A stretch of DNA of 64,000 bases from Phenylobacterium montanum. Its GTDB lineage: Bacteria; Pseudomonadota; Alphaproteobacteria; Caulobacterales; Caulobacteraceae. The notes beneath the pieces are model-generated. The model ran no database searches. It worked only from the letters and a program-made list of their open reading frames with translations, and was not told where the DNA came from. The translations under genes and the position numbers were made by a program. The stretch spans positions 4,186,501 to 4,250,500 of the forward strand of contig NZ_CP073078.1 of assembly GCF_018135625.1 (NCBI RefSeq), read 5' to 3'. Below are positions 32,538 through 42,980 of the stretch, one piece after another (the first letter of the stretch is position 1; each line of letters starts with the position of its first letter).

Positions 32538-33188
32538 CTAGGCCAGCTTGGCTTTCCGCAACGTCGCATAGGCCTTGATGACCCGTTGCAGCTTGTGCTC
32601 GGCCGAGCGGTCGCCGCCATTGGTGTCCGGGTGGCAGCGCTTGACCAGCTCGATGTAGCGCACGCGGATCGCCTCCGCCTGAGCGGTGATGTCGAGGTCG
32701 AGGTCGGCCAGGGCGTTGCGTTCCAGCTTGCCGAGCTTGCGCTCAGGCGCGCCGGCGCCGGCCTGCTCGGCTCTGCGGCGGGCCGCAGCGAACAGGCCGA
32801 AGGGGTCGTTGAATTCGCGCTCGCGCGCGGCCTTGGCGGCCATGGCCTCGCGCGAGTTGCGCTGGGCGCCAAAGGCCCAGGTCGGCCGGTCGCCGGCCGC
32901 GTTGCGGGATTGATGGGCGCGAATCTGCGACTCGCTCATCCCCGCGAAGAAGTCCCATTGGCGGTTATATTCCGCGGCGTGGGCGATGCAGAACCAGTAG
33001 TGCTCGTTCAGCATGTCTCGCGATTTCGGCGCCTTGGCCGCGCCCGCCAGGCGGCAGCCCGGGTGGTCGCATGGCTTTTCCCCCGGCTTCAGCGCATTGA
33101 CGTCGGCCTCCGCGGCCTCCTCCTCGGGCTTGGGGGGACGCACGCGGATGTCGACGAATTTGGGCCGGTATTGAAAGGCGCCGCTCAT
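32538..33188 (-). CDS. J-domain (DnaJ-like) protein with N-terminal Cys/His motif
   Basis: 216 residues. The C-terminal ~60 residues form a J-domain with the HPD tripeptide (RCHPDTNGGD), which stimulates Hsp70 ATPase. Unlike DnaJ, the J-domain is at the C-terminus and there is no Gly/Phe region. The N-terminal half has a possible zinc site: CDHPGC near residues 40-45 and FCIAH near 67-71. It may be an adaptor delivering clients to DnaK. It sits 66 bases upstream of cobS on the same strand and diverges from bolA. Confidence 0.88.
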   Translation of the reverse strand: MSGAFQYRPKFVDIRVRPPKPEEEAAEADVNALKPGEKPCDHPGCRLAGAAKAPKSRDMLNEHYWFCIAHAAEYNRQWDFFAGMSESQIRAHQSRNAAGDRPTWAFGAQRNSREAMAAKAAREREFNDPFGLFAAARRRAEQAGAGAPERKLGKLERNALADLDLDITAQAEAIRVRYIELVKRCHPDTNGGDRSAEHKLQRVIKAYATLRKAKLA

Positions 33189-33258
33189 GGTCCGAAGTAT
33201 GCGGGTGAAGAACTTGCGATCAAGAATTGACACGAACGATTTAAGGAGCGCGAACGCC

Positions 33259-33534
33259 ATGGGCGCCGTCACAGAAGCCATCCGCGACAAGCTGGCGCGG
33301 GCCTTCCAGCCGATGCGTCTCGAAATCGTCGACGACAGCGCCCGCCACCACGGGCACGCAGGATCGCGCGAGGGCGGCGAGAGCCATTTCAATGTAGTGA
33401 TCGAGGCCGCCGCTTTCGAGGGCCAGGGCCGCGTGCAGCGGCAACGCGCCGTCTATGCCGCGCTCAAGGATGAACTGGCCGGCCCGATCCACGCCCTCTC
33501 GGTCAAGGCCCTGGCGCCGGGGGAGGCGGAGTAG
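33259..33534 (+). CDS. bolA: BolA family protein
   Basis: 91 residues with the BolA fold: IRDKLARAFQPMRLEIVDDSARHHGHAG at the N-terminus (the Asp-Ser segment and His residues that can ligate a [2Fe-2S] cluster with a monothiol glutaredoxin) and the C-terminal FNVVIEAAAF...RQRAVYAAL and GPIHALSVKALAP with the conserved invariant His. The role is in iron-sulfur/iron signalling with Grx4-type proteins. The ATG at 33259 follows AAGGAG. It diverges from the J-domain gene. Confidence 0.92.
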   Translation: MGAVTEAIRDKLARAFQPMRLEIVDDSARHHGHAGSREGGESHFNVVIEAAAFEGQGRVQRQRAVYAALKDELAGPIHALSVKALAPGEAE

Positions 33535-33568
33535 GGGTCGTAGTGGCGCACGATGGCAATTGATGATA

Positions 33569-33587
33569 TCTAGAACGAAATTCTAGA
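33569..33587. promoter_or_regulatory. Palindromic operator of the vapBC pair
   Basis: A perfect 7-base inverted repeat, TCTAGAA-5-TTCTAGA, ending 11 bases before the vapB ATG, in locally AT-rich DNA. Type II antitoxins repress their own operon by binding such sites, so this is the expected VapB/VapBC operator; binding is inferred. Confidence 0.7.
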
Positions 33588-33598
33588 AAGGCTGCGTG

Positions 33599-33853
33599 AT
33601 GGCGTTGAGCATCAAAACAGAAGAGGCTGATCGGCTCGCGCGTGAACTGACCAGCCTTACAGGCGAGACCATGACCAGCGCGGTGACCCGCGCGCTCAGA
33701 GAGGCTCTGGAGCGTGAACGCAAGGCGCGTGAAGAGGACGCGGATTTGCCGGCACGAATTGCGGCCCACGTCGAGGAACTCAGGACACGCTACGACTTCG
33801 CGCGACCTGTGACGAAGGAAGAGTGGGACGCTGTCTGGGAAGGCATGGAGTGA
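33599..33853 (+). CDS. vapB: VapB-type antitoxin
   Basis: 84 residues from the ATG at 33599. The N-terminal ~40 residues ([36 protein letters not shown]) match the Rv0623/PSK-type ribbon-helix-helix antitoxin family, which binds DNA as a dimer. The C-terminal half ([16 protein letters not shown]) would wrap the toxin. Its stop overlaps the toxin start (GTGA). A GTG one codon upstream is the only alternative start. Confidence 0.9.
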   Translation: MALSIKTEEADRLARELTSLTGETMTSAVTRALREALERERKAREEDADLPARIAAHVEELRTRYDFARPVTKEEWDAVWEGME

Positions 33854-34263
33854 TCGCGATCGACTCGTCGGCGGTCATCGCCATTTTCCATAACGAGCCG
33901 ACAGCGTCGGCATTGCAGGTCCGCATTTCCGCTGAACCCCCAGGTGAGCGGCGAATGTCAGTAGCGTCTTATCTGGAAGTTGGTGCTGTCATGGCCGGCC
34001 GCGCGACAGGCGACCGTCTTGGCGCCGTCGCTGATCTCGACGTCTTCCTAGCGTTGTCTGGCATCACGCTCCAGCCCGTCGACCATGCCCAGGCCCGCAT
34101 CGCGCTGCGCGCCCGGATCGAGCTTGGTCGTGGCATGGGGCATGGTGGCGTACTGAACTATGGAGATTGCTTTTCCTACGCTTTGGCGAAGGCTCTGCGC
34201 GCACCGTTGCTGTTCGTGGGAGACGATTTTCACAAGACTGACGTCGAGGTCGCAGTGATCTGA
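33850..34263 (+). CDS. vapC: VapC-type PIN-domain ribonuclease toxin
   Basis: 137 residues from the GTG at 33850. The PIN-domain acidic residues are Asp5 (AIDSSA), Glu43 (YLEVG), Asp106 ([10 protein letters not shown]) and Asp125 (VGDDF), consistent with an intact Mg-dependent endoribonuclease active site. VapC toxins cut specific tRNAs or rRNA. The GTG-initiated start overlapping the vapB stop ties toxin translation to antitoxin translation. It ends 7 bases from the convergent CorC-like gene. Confidence 0.9.
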   Translation: MIAIDSSAVIAIFHNEPTASALQVRISAEPPGERRMSVASYLEVGAVMAGRATGDRLGAVADLDVFLALSGITLQPVDHAQARIALRARIELGRGMGHGGVLNYGDCFSYALAKALRAPLLFVGDDFHKTDVEVAVI

Positions 34264-34270
34264 CGGAAGC

Positions 34271-35557
34271 CTATCCCTCTTCGATCTCCGCGATCGGCGG
34301 GCTGACCCTCAGGCCAGTGATCTGGTTTCTCTGTCGGCGCAGAACCTGGAACCGGTGACCGTAGAAGATGAAGGTCTGGCCCTGGACCGGGATCGCCTGG
34401 GCTTCGTGGATGACTAGGCCGGCGATGGTCACCGCCTGGTCGTCGGGCAGGTCCCAGTCCATCACCCGGTTCAGGTCGCGGATCGCCACCGACCCGTCGG
34501 CGATCACCGAGCCGTCGGCCTGGCGGCGCACGCCCTCGACCACGATGTCGTGCTCGTCCTCGATCTCGCCGACGATCTCCTCGAGGATGTCCTCCAACGT
34601 CACCAGTCCCTGCAGGGCGCCGTACTCGTCGACCACCAGGGCGAAGTGGTTGCGGCGCTTCAGGAAGGCGTTCAGCTGGTCCTTCAGGTTGGTGGTGTCG
34701 GGGATGAACCAGGGCTCGACGGCGATGGCGGGGATGTCCAGCGCCTCGACCTTGCCGCCTGAGGCGGCCAGGGCCCGCGCCAGGTCCTTGGCGTGCAGCA
34801 CGCCGACGATGTTGTCGGTGTCCTCGCGATAGAGCGGGATGCGGGTGTGCGGGTCGGCCAGGGCGGCGTCGACCAGCTCGTGCGCCGGCAGGTCGGCGTC
34901 GAGCATCGAGATCGACTTGCGGTGCACCATGATCTGCGACACGTCCATCTCGGCCAGGTCGAGCACGCCGCCCAGCATCCAGCGGTCGCGCGTCTCCACC
35001 AAGCCTTCGGAGTGGTGATACTCGACCGCCCCGCGGATCTCCTCGTGCGCGGCCAGGACGTCCATCTCCGGGTCGATCTCGACCCCGAACAGGCCCAGCG
35101 TCTTGCGCACGATGAACTGAACGCCGCGGACGATCGGGCCGAACAGATAGACCATCAGTTCGGTCGGGGCCGACAGAAAACGCGCCACGTCGTCCGGATG
35201 GGTGATGGCCAGGGTCTTGGGCAGCACCTCGGCGAACACCAGGACCAGCACGGTCATCAGGGTGGTGGCGGCCGCCACGCCCCAGGCGCCGGGGATCGAC
35301 TTGGTCAGGACCTCGGTCACCAGGGCCGAGGAGAGAAAGTTGATCAGGTTGGCGCCCAGAAGCACCGCCCCGATCATCAGCTCGCGATTGTCGGTCAGCC
35401 GGTTGACCCGCTTGGCGGCCCGGTCGCCGTCGCGCTCCAACTGGTGCATGCGCCCGCGGCTGGCGGCGGTCATGGCGGTCTCGGCGGCCGAGAACAGGGC
35501 CGAGACAGCCATCAGCCCCAGGATGAAGGGGGCGAGGGCGAATAGGGCGACTTTCAC
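34271..35557 (-). CDS. CNNM/HlyC-CorC family membrane protein with CBS pair
   Basis: 428 residues. DUF21/CNNM transmembrane domain (about 1-190; first span [21 protein letters not shown], with SAAETAMTA and [11 protein letters not shown] motifs), a CBS-domain pair (about 205-330; VHRKSISML... and [24 protein letters not shown]), and a C-terminal CorC_HlyC (transporter-associated) domain. The family is involved in Mg/Co homeostasis. The GTG start overlaps the aroB stop by four bases, so it follows aroB in one transcription unit with aroK. Confidence 0.9.
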   Translation of the reverse strand: MKVALFALAPFILGLMAVSALFSAAETAMTAASRGRMHQLERDGDRAAKRVNRLTDNRELMIGAVLLGANLINFLSSALVTEVLTKSIPGAWGVAAATTLMTVLVLVFAEVLPKTLAITHPDDVARFLSAPTELMVYLFGPIVRGVQFIVRKTLGLFGVEIDPEMDVLAAHEEIRGAVEYHHSEGLVETRDRWMLGGVLDLAEMDVSQIMVHRKSISMLDADLPAHELVDAALADPHTRIPLYREDTDNIVGVLHAKDLARALAASGGKVEALDIPAIAVEPWFIPDTTNLKDQLNAFLKRRNHFALVVDEYGALQGLVTLEDILEEIVGEIEDEHDIVVEGVRRQADGSVIADGSVAIRDLNRVMDWDLPDDQAVTIAGLVIHEAQAIPVQGQTFIFYGHRFQVLRRQRNQITGLRVSPPIAEIEEG

Positions 35558-36675
35558 GGGCTGGCTCCCTCGGCGACCAGGAAGGCGCGGACGGCGGCCG
35601 CGTCGGCCCTCTTGGCGGTGAAGGCCTGGCCGATGGCGCGGGCCAGGATCAGGGTCAGGCTGCCGCCCTCGGCCTTCTTGTCCTGGGCCATGTGCTCCAC
35701 CAGCCGGTCTGCGGCGAAGGGCGCGCCGGGGATTTCGCTCATCCGTGTCGGCAAGCCGGCGGCGGCTGTCGCGCGCTCGACCCGCGCCGCGTCCTGGGCG
35801 CTGCACAGGCCCTGGGCGGCGGAGAAGCGGAACGCCTGGGCGCAGCCCAGGGCCACGGCCTCGCCGTGCAGCAGGGCCTCGCCGAAGCCGACCTCGGCCT
35901 CTAGAGCGTGGCCGAAGGTGTGGCCGAGGTTGAGCAACGCCCGGCGGCCCGCTTCCTTTTCATCCTCGGCGACGATTTCGGCCTTCATCTCCACAGAACG
36001 CGCGACTGCGTAGGCCAGGGCCGCAGGCTCGCGCGCCAACACCGCCGCGCCGTTGGCCTCCAGCCATTCGAAAAAGGCGAAATCGCCCAGCATGCCGTAC
36101 TTGATGATCTCGGCGTAGCCGGCGCGGATCTCGCGCTGCGGCAGGGTCGACAGCACCTCCAGGTCGGCCAGCACCAGCCGCGGCTGGTGAAAGGCGCCGA
36201 TCAGGTTCTTGCCACGCGGGGTGTCGATGGCCGTCTTGCCGCCTACCGAGGAGTCGACCTGGGCCAGCAGCGTGGTGGGGATCTGCACGAAGTCGATGCC
36301 GCGCTTGTAGATCGCCGCCGCGAATCCGGCGAGATCGCCCGCCACCCCGCCGCCGAAGGCGATGATCACATCGCCGCGGTCCAGCGACAGGGCCAGGAGG
36401 TCGTCGCTCAGCCGCGCCAACTGCTCGAAGCTCTTGGACGCTTCGCCCGAAGGGATGGTGATCAGGTCGGCGGCGATCCCTGCCGCGGTCAGGCCGGCGC
36501 GCAGCCGTTCGCCGTGCAGCCGCGCCACCGTTTCGTCGGCCACGATCGCCGTGCGGGCGCGCTTGAGGAACGGGCGGATGTGCTCGCCCGCCGCGCCGAT
36601 CAGGCCCGGCCCGATCAGCACCTGATAGGCGCGCTCGCCCAGGCCGACCGGAATGGCGCGGACGGGGGCGATCAT
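35554..36675 (-). CDS. aroB: 3-dehydroquinate synthase AroB
   Basis: 373 residues; makes 3-dehydroquinate from DAHP (second step of the shikimate pathway) using NAD and a divalent metal. Conserved NAD-binding [13 protein letters not shown] (about 108-120), [19 protein letters not shown] (about 133-151), a metal-ligand Glu in YAEIIKYG, and the His ligands in [12 protein letters not shown] and [10 protein letters not shown]. Length is normal. Its start overlaps the aroK stop (ATGA) in the usual aroK-aroB order. Confidence 0.96.
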   Translation of the reverse strand: MIAPVRAIPVGLGERAYQVLIGPGLIGAAGEHIRPFLKRARTAIVADETVARLHGERLRAGLTAAGIAADLITIPSGEASKSFEQLARLSDDLLALSLDRGDVIIAFGGGVAGDLAGFAAAIYKRGIDFVQIPTTLLAQVDSSVGGKTAIDTPRGKNLIGAFHQPRLVLADLEVLSTLPQREIRAGYAEIIKYGMLGDFAFFEWLEANGAAVLAREPAALAYAVARSVEMKAEIVAEDEKEAGRRALLNLGHTFGHALEAEVGFGEALLHGEAVALGCAQAFRFSAAQGLCSAQDAARVERATAAAGLPTRMSEIPGAPFAADRLVEHMAQDKKAEGGSLTLILARAIGQAFTAKRADAAAVRAFLVAEGASP

Positions 36676-37226
36676 GGCGAGGCTCCTTCGGCGGCGAGGC
36701 GGGTGCGCAGGGCCTCGATGATGGCGTTGACGGTGGTCGAGTGCGGCGACTCGATCGACTCCACGGTGATGTCGGCCAGGGCGTAGACGGGGTGGCGCAA
36801 GGCGGCCAGTTCGCGCAAGGTTTCGGCGGGGTCCTTGCCCTGTAGCAGGGGGCGGTCATTTTTGCGCCCCACCCGCTCGACCAGGACGTCGATATCCGCC
36901 TTCAGCCAGACCGAGATCGCCTTGTCCTTGATCAGGGCGCGGGTCTCGTCGTTCATGAACGCTCCGCCCCCGGTGGCCAGCACGTGCGGGGGATCTTGCA
37001 ATAGGCGCGCGATCACTCGCCGCTCGCCGGCGCGAAAGGCCGGTTCGCCCAGCTCGGCGAAGATGTCTGAAACGGAGCGGCCAGCGGCCTTCTCCACCTC
37101 TTCGTCGGCGTCGCGGAACGGCAGGCCCAGCGCGCCGGCCAGCCTTCGGCCGACGCTGGTCTTGCCCGCGCCCATCAGGCCCACCAGGACGATGGTGTGG
37201 CGGCGCAGGGCGGGTTCGACCGTCAT
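36672..37226 (-). CDS. aroK: Shikimate kinase AroK
   Basis: 184 residues; phosphorylates shikimate at the 3-OH. Walker A GLMGAGKT at 16-23, the shikimate-binding RDADEEVEK and ATGGGAFM segments, and the lid arginine in NDRPLLQ. It diverges from the exported alanine-rich protein gene at 37354 and starts the aroK-aroB-CNNM operon. Confidence 0.95.
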   Translation of the reverse strand: MTVEPALRRHTIVLVGLMGAGKTSVGRRLAGALGLPFRDADEEVEKAAGRSVSDIFAELGEPAFRAGERRVIARLLQDPPHVLATGGGAFMNDETRALIKDKAISVWLKADIDVLVERVGRKNDRPLLQGKDPAETLRELAALRHPVYALADITVESIESPHSTTVNAIIEALRTRLAAEGASP

Positions 37227-37353
37227 GGGCGGCGGCCTTGCGCGGCGAAGGGCTCTCGGCTCTGTTTCATCTGTCCTGGCGCTTTACACGAGGTTGCGCT
37301 TTTCCGCCAAGATCGGCACTTGATCTGTCAGCGGGGCGCATGAGGACATCGGC

Positions 37354-38817
37354 TTGGTGATGACGATCTCGCGGCGAGTATCTCGGTACGGTCTCTGCGC
37401 CACGGCGCTGGTCCTGGCGACGGCGGGGTACGCCTCGGCCCAGGTCGAGGTGCAGTCGCTGACGAAGCTCGATCTGTTCTCCGCCGGCCGCGACGCCGGT
37501 TTTGGCCAGGACGTCTGGAAGGGAACTTCGGCCGACCTCGCCCGGTCGGTGATCCCGGTCCTGGCCAGCCGGCCCCTGTCGCCTGCGACGACCTCGCTGG
37601 CGCGGCGGCTCCTGGCCCAGTCGGCCACCGCGCCCGACGGCGCCGGCGCCGACGCCGACCTTGCTGCGGCCCGGGTCAAGGCGCTGCTGGCCCTGGGTGA
37701 AGCGCCCCTGGTCGACTCCATCCTCGATCGCACCCCGAACCTGTCGCAGAACGCGCTCCTGTCCCAGGCGGCGGCCGAGGCGGCGCTGGACCTCGGCAAG
37801 GACGACAAGGCCTGCGCCATCGGCGAGGCGCTGACAGAGGGGCGCGGCGGAATTTATTGGTTGAGGCTTCGGGCCTATTGCCAGATCGTCGCCGGCAAGA
37901 CCGACGCGGCCCAGCTGACCTTTACCCTGGCCAACCAGCAGGCCAAGGACCCCGCCCTCGCGCGACTGATGACGGCTGCGATCAGCGGGGCCGGCGATCC
38001 CGGCCCGGCTTCCTTGCACAGCGGGCTCGAATACGCCCTCTCGCGCCGGCTCAAGCTGGACCTGGCGCCCGCCCTCGCCACCGCCAGCCCGGCCGTCGCC
38101 GATCAGGTGACCGACAGCCTCGCCGCCGCGCCGCCGCCTGGCGCGGCCGGAGCCGCCCCGCCCGAGGCGGACATGATCGCCAAGCTCAAGGCCGCCAAGG
38201 GCTTCCCGGCCTTCGTCGCCGCCGCCAAGTTGGCCAGGCCGGCGATCGCCAGCCTGGTGCAGACCAAGGCCCCGATCGCCGACCCGCTGCTGGAGGCCAG
38301 GGCCGCCCTGGCCGCCGGCGACGTGGACGACGCCCAGGCGATCCGCACGGTTCTGACCCAGCCGGGCGCGCCGCAAGTCGATCCCCTCAGCTTGGCCATC
38401 CTCGACGCGGCCCTGGCCGCCGCGGTCGGCAAGCCGGACTCGCCGACCCTCGACCGGCTGATCGAGCGCGGCGGGGTCGGCGACGCCAAAGCCCGTGTCC
38501 GCGGCCAGGCGGCCTCGGCCATCTTCGCCGCCCTCGGCGGGGAGATGAGCGACCAGGCGCGCGCCCAGTTCGCCGGCTTCGATTTCCGCCACGGCGACGC
38601 CTCGGCCGCCCGGCTGATGCTGCTGGAGACCGACGCCGAGGCCGGTCGGGTGGGCGAGACCGCGCTGCTGGCCCTGTCGGTGGCCGAGGCCGGCGGGGCG
38701 GCTGGCCCGGCCGCCTCGGATCGCGCCCGCATCATCCAGGCCCTGGCCCGGGTGGGGCGCAAGGCCGACGCCCAGGCTTTCGCCGTGGAGGGCCTCCTGA
38801 GCCTCGAGGCACGATGA
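37354..38817 (+). CDS. Exported alanine-rich protein of unknown function
   Basis: About 485 residues with a signal peptide (TISRRVSRYGLCATALVLATAGYASA, cleavage after ASA). The mature part is very rich in Ala, Leu, Asp and Gly and appears all-helical, with repeated helix-turn-helix-like units such as ALLALGEAPLVDSIL and AALAAGDVDDAQAIRTVL, suggestive of a TPR-like solenoid, although no canonical TPR consensus is clear. A Pro/Ala linker (APPPGAAGAAPPEA) splits it near residue 267. Start is uncertain: TTG 37354, GTG 37357 or ATG 37360, all after GAGGA. It sits just before the XerC/D gene and divergent from aroK. No function can be assigned. Confidence 0.75.
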   Translation: MVMTISRRVSRYGLCATALVLATAGYASAQVEVQSLTKLDLFSAGRDAGFGQDVWKGTSADLARSVIPVLASRPLSPATTSLARRLLAQSATAPDGAGADADLAAARVKALLALGEAPLVDSILDRTPNLSQNALLSQAAAEAALDLGKDDKACAIGEALTEGRGGIYWLRLRAYCQIVAGKTDAAQLTFTLANQQAKDPALARLMTAAISGAGDPGPASLHSGLEYALSRRLKLDLAPALATASPAVADQVTDSLAAAPPPGAAGAAPPEADMIAKLKAAKGFPAFVAAAKLARPAIASLVQTKAPIADPLLEARAALAAGDVDDAQAIRTVLTQPGAPQVDPLSLAILDAALAAAVGKPDSPTLDRLIERGGVGDAKARVRGQAASAIFAALGGEMSDQARAQFAGFDFRHGDASAARLMLLETDAEAGRVGETALLALSVAEAGGAAGPAASDRARIIQALARVGRKADAQAFAVEGLLSLEAR

Positions 38818-38818
38818 G

Positions 38819-39730
38819 ATGAGCGCGGCGGGCTGGCGCGAGGCGTTCCTGGAAATGATGGCGGTGGAGCGCGCCGCCGCGAAGAACACCCTGACCGCCT
38901 ACGCCAAGGACCTGGACGATGCGCAGGGCTTCCTGGCCGGTCGTGGCCGCGACCTTGCCGACGCGGCGGCCGAGGACGTCGAAGCCTATTTCGGCGACCT
39001 GGGCGCGCGGGGACTGTCCGCCGCCACCGCCGCGCGCCGGAGGGCCTCCCTGCGCGGCTTCTACCGCTTCGTTCTGGGTGAGGGCTGGCGCAAGGATGAT
39101 CCCGCCCGCCGCGTGGACGCGCCCAAGAAGGGCCGGCCCCTGCCCAAGATCCTGGCCCGCGAGGAGGTCGATCGCCTCATCGCCGCGGCGACGGCGAGGG
39201 ACGGGGCTCAGGGCCTCAGGCTCGGCTGCATGGTCGAGTTGCTCTACGCCTCGGGCCTCAGAATCTCCGAGCTGATCGCCTTGCCGTTGGCGGCGGTGGC
39301 GCGCGACCCGGCCTATCTGATCGTCAAGGGAAAGGGCGGCAAGGAGCGGCTCGCGCCCCTGAACGGCGCGGCGCGGGAGGCGGTCAAGGCCTATCTGCCC
39401 GCGCGCAAGGGCTTCTTCGCCAAGGGTGTGAAGGAAAGCCCCTGGCTGTTTCCCTCCCGCGGCCAGGGTGGCCGGCTGACCGCACGCCGCTTCGCCCAGC
39501 TGCTGGACGAGGCGGCCCTCGCCGCCGGGATCGATCCGGCCAAGGTCAGCCCGCACAGCCTGCGCCACGCCTTCGCCACCCACCTGCTGGAGGGCGGCGC
39601 CGACCTCAGAACGGTGCAGAAGCTGCTGGGCCACAGCGACATCGCCACCACCCAGATCTACACCCATGTCACCAGTGAGCGGCTGAAGGCGGTGGTACAG
39701 CAGGCCCATCCGTTGGCGAAGAAACGATAG
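38819..39730 (+). CDS. xerD: XerC/XerD-type tyrosine recombinase
   Basis: 303 residues, the normal length of Xer recombinases that resolve chromosome dimers at dif. The N-terminal SAM-like core-binding domain covers about 1-90 ([20 protein letters not shown]). Catalytic residues are Arg148 (SGLRISEL), Lys in KGKGGKER (about 171-178), His246 and Arg249 (HSLRHAF), His272 (LLGHSD) and Tyr281 (TQIYTH). The position beside aroK and away from phage genes supports a housekeeping Xer rather than an integrase. XerC versus XerD is not settled by eye; the aroK neighbourhood and sequence favour XerD. Confidence 0.9.
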   Translation: MSAAGWREAFLEMMAVERAAAKNTLTAYAKDLDDAQGFLAGRGRDLADAAAEDVEAYFGDLGARGLSAATAARRRASLRGFYRFVLGEGWRKDDPARRVDAPKKGRPLPKILAREEVDRLIAAATARDGAQGLRLGCMVELLYASGLRISELIALPLAAVARDPAYLIVKGKGGKERLAPLNGAAREAVKAYLPARKGFFAKGVKESPWLFPSRGQGGRLTARRFAQLLDEAALAAGIDPAKVSPHSLRHAFATHLLEGGADLRTVQKLLGHSDIATTQIYTHVTSERLKAVVQQAHPLAKKR

Positions 39731-39824
39731 GCCGCCTCCGTTTTTGCCGCGTGCGATGGTTGCGAGGTCGCTCGCCGACGCCAATCTAAAAGGCTCCCCT
39801 ACCCAATCGATACGGAGCCACGCC

Positions 39825-40811
<987 letters not shown>

Positions 40812-40895
40812 GGGGTCGAAAGCGGCGGCTTGCGGGCGGGGCTCTTCCCGCCTAATTTCCGCCGCTTCGCCCACGGCGACGCCACAAAGGACCGC

Positions 40896-41858
40896 ATGTC
40901 CGCGCATTACCTCGACTTCGAACGGCCGATCGCCGACCTGGAAGCCAAGATCGACGAACTGTCCAAGCTGTCGGACACCGCCGGGTCCGGCGCCTTCGAC
41001 AACGAGATCGCCTCGCTGCGCCAGCGGGCCGAGGCCATGCGCCGCGACGCCTATTCCAAGCTGGACACCTGGCAGAAGATCCAGGTCGCCCGCCACCCCG
41101 AGCGGCCGCACTGCACCCACTACATCGCCGGCCTGATCGACGACTATGTCGAGCTGCGCGGCGACCGCCGCTTCGGCGACGACCAGGCGATCGTCGGCGG
41201 CCTGGGCCGGTTCCGCGGCAATCCCGTGGTGGTGATCGGCAACGAGAAGGGCCACGACACCACCACCCGCATCAAGCACAATTTCGGCCTGGCGCGGCCC
41301 GAGGGCTATCGCAAGGCGGTGCGCCTGATGGACCTGGCCGACCAGTACAATCTGCCGGTGATCAGCTTCGGCGACACCTCGGGCGCCTATCCGGGCCTGG
41401 GCGCCGAGGAGCGCGGCCAGGGCGAGGCCATCGCCCGCTCCACCGAGCGCTGCCTGACCCTGGGCGTGCCCATGGTCGCCACCATCATCGGCGAGGGGGG
41501 CTCGGGCGGGGTCCTGGCCATCGTCTCGGCAAACCGGGTGCTGATCCTGGAGCACGCGGTGCTGTCGGTGGCCTCGCCGGAAGCCGGCGCTTCGATCCTG
41601 TTCCGCGACCGCGGCGAGGCGGGACGCCTGGCCACGGCCTGGAAGATGACCGCCCAGGACCTGCTGCAGCAGAAGATCGTCGACCGCATCATCGAAGAGC
41701 CCCTCGGCGGCGCCCACGCCAACCCCGAGGAAGCCATTCGCCGCACGGGCGACGTGATCGAAGAGGAACTGGGCCGGCTCGCCGACCTCTCTCCTGACGC
41801 CCTGCGCAAGCAGCGGGCCGATCGGTTCTATGCGATCGGGCGCAGCGGGGCGGCTTAG
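40896..41858 (+). CDS. accA: Acetyl-CoA carboxylase carboxyltransferase subunit alpha AccA
   Basis: 320 residues, full length for AccA, which with AccD transfers the carboxyl group from biotin to acetyl-CoA to make malonyl-CoA. Signature segments: the N-terminal coiled region YLDFERPIADLEAKIDEL, then RPHCTHYIAGLID, GRFRGNPVVVIGNEKG, and the crotonase-type FGDTSGAYPGLGAEERGQ and IIGEGGSGGVLAI. AAAGGA precedes the ATG at 40896. A perfect hairpin lies 22 bases after the stop. Confidence 0.96.
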   Translation: MSAHYLDFERPIADLEAKIDELSKLSDTAGSGAFDNEIASLRQRAEAMRRDAYSKLDTWQKIQVARHPERPHCTHYIAGLIDDYVELRGDRRFGDDQAIVGGLGRFRGNPVVVIGNEKGHDTTTRIKHNFGLARPEGYRKAVRLMDLADQYNLPVISFGDTSGAYPGLGAEERGQGEAIARSTERCLTLGVPMVATIIGEGGSGGVLAIVSANRVLILEHAVLSVASPEAGASILFRDRGEAGRLATAWKMTAQDLLQQKIVDRIIEEPLGGAHANPEEAIRRTGDVIEEELGRLADLSPDALRKQRADRFYAIGRSGAA

Positions 41859-41880
41859 CCTCAGGCCGTCGCGGGAATTT

Positions 41881-41918
41881 CCCCTTTACCCGCTCACCCC
41901 GGTGAGCGGGTAAAGGGG
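41881..41918. terminator. Strong bidirectional hairpin between accA and the threonine aldolase gene
   Basis: A perfect 18-base stem (CCCCTTTACCCGCTCACC at 41881-41898 with its complement at 41901-41918) and a two-base centre. It lies between convergent genes and can serve both. It lacks a T tract of usual length on either side, so it may act as a transcript-end stabiliser as much as a terminator. Confidence 0.7.
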
Positions 41919-41931
41919 GCGCGCCGATTTT

Positions 41932-42939
41932 TCAGGCCGTAGCCCGGATCGCCGCCGCCAGTTCCTCCACCACCGCCTCGGTCGTCGCCCAGGCGCACAT
42001 GAAGCGGACCGAGCCGTCGTCGCAGCGGAAGGCCAGCCAGCCGGCGTCGGTCAGGCGTTTGTGGCGTTCGGGGCTGAGCTCGGCGAAGAGTCCGTTGGAC
42101 TCCACCGGGTGCAGCGCCTTCAGCCCGCACTCGGCCGCCAGCTTGCGGGCCATGGCGTTGGCGTGGGCGGCGTGACGCTGATAGGCGCCGCTCTCCAGCA
42201 TCCCGATCCAGGGGGCGGCGTAGAAGCGGCTCTTGGACGGCAATTGCCCGGCGTTCTTCAGCCGGGCGTCGAAGCGGCGCGCCAGGGCCTTGTCGAAGAT
42301 CACCAGGGCCTCGGTGGGCGTCATGCCGGCCTTGGTTCCGCCGACGACCAGCAGGTCGACGCCCAGGCCCGGGATGGCCTTGGGGTCGAAGCCGGCGGCG
42401 ATGGCGTTGGCCAGGCGCGCGCCGTCCATGTGGACGCCCAGCCCCTTGGCCTTGGCCGCGGCCGTCAGCCGGCGCAGGTGGTCCAGCCCATAGACCGCGC
42501 CGTATTCGGTGGCCTGGGTCAGGGACAGGGCCGCCGGCGGCTGGGCGTGGGCGTGCTCGGGCTCGGCCAGCACGGCCTTCAGAGCCTCTGAATCGATGCG
42601 CGCCGAAGCGCCGGGAAGGCCGCGGATTGTCAGGCCGTGGCCAAAGGCGTTCGGGGCGCCGGTCTCCGCCACCGCGACGTGGGCCTCCGCATGCGCCAGC
42701 ACCCGCTCGAACGGGCGGCAGAGCGCCGCCAGCGAAATGGCGTTGGCGGCGGTGCCCGAGGCGACGAAGCGCACCTCAGCGTCGGCGTCCAGCAGCCCGC
42801 GGATCAGGTCGGCGGCGCGGGCGCAATAGCCGTCCTCGCCATAGGAATCGACCGCCCCGGCATTGGCAGCGACCAGGGCGTCCAGCGCCTCGGGGGCGGC
42901 GCCGTGGGTGTTGTCGGAGGCGAAGTCTTGTCTGAGCAT
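41932..42939 (-). CDS. ltaE: Threonine aldolase-type PLP enzyme
   Basis: 335 residues of the beta-eliminating lyase/threonine aldolase family: cleaves L-threonine or allo-threonine to glycine and acetaldehyde. The N-terminal FASDNTHGAAPEAL, the HVAVAETG His stack, GVHMDGARLANA (PLP Asp-Arg), and GGTKAG with Lys203 forming the Schiff base are all present. Sequence features are those of the low-specificity LtaE group. The 3' end is 13 bases from the bidirectional hairpin. Confidence 0.9.
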   Translation of the reverse strand: MLRQDFASDNTHGAAPEALDALVAANAGAVDSYGEDGYCARAADLIRGLLDADAEVRFVASGTAANAISLAALCRPFERVLAHAEAHVAVAETGAPNAFGHGLTIRGLPGASARIDSEALKAVLAEPEHAHAQPPAALSLTQATEYGAVYGLDHLRRLTAAAKAKGLGVHMDGARLANAIAAGFDPKAIPGLGVDLLVVGGTKAGMTPTEALVIFDKALARRFDARLKNAGQLPSKSRFYAAPWIGMLESGAYQRHAAHANAMARKLAAECGLKALHPVESNGLFAELSPERHKRLTDAGWLAFRCDDGSVRFMCAWATTEAVVEELAAAIRATA

Positions 42940-42980
42940 GACGGGGCTTTAACGGGTCAGGCGCCCTCGCCACAACCCCG

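Noticed and set aside
38819-39730. Tyrosine recombinase as sign of an integrated element
   Set aside because: Length (303 residues), catalytic layout and setting beside aroK fit a housekeeping Xer recombinase. No attachment-site duplication or phage gene is nearby.
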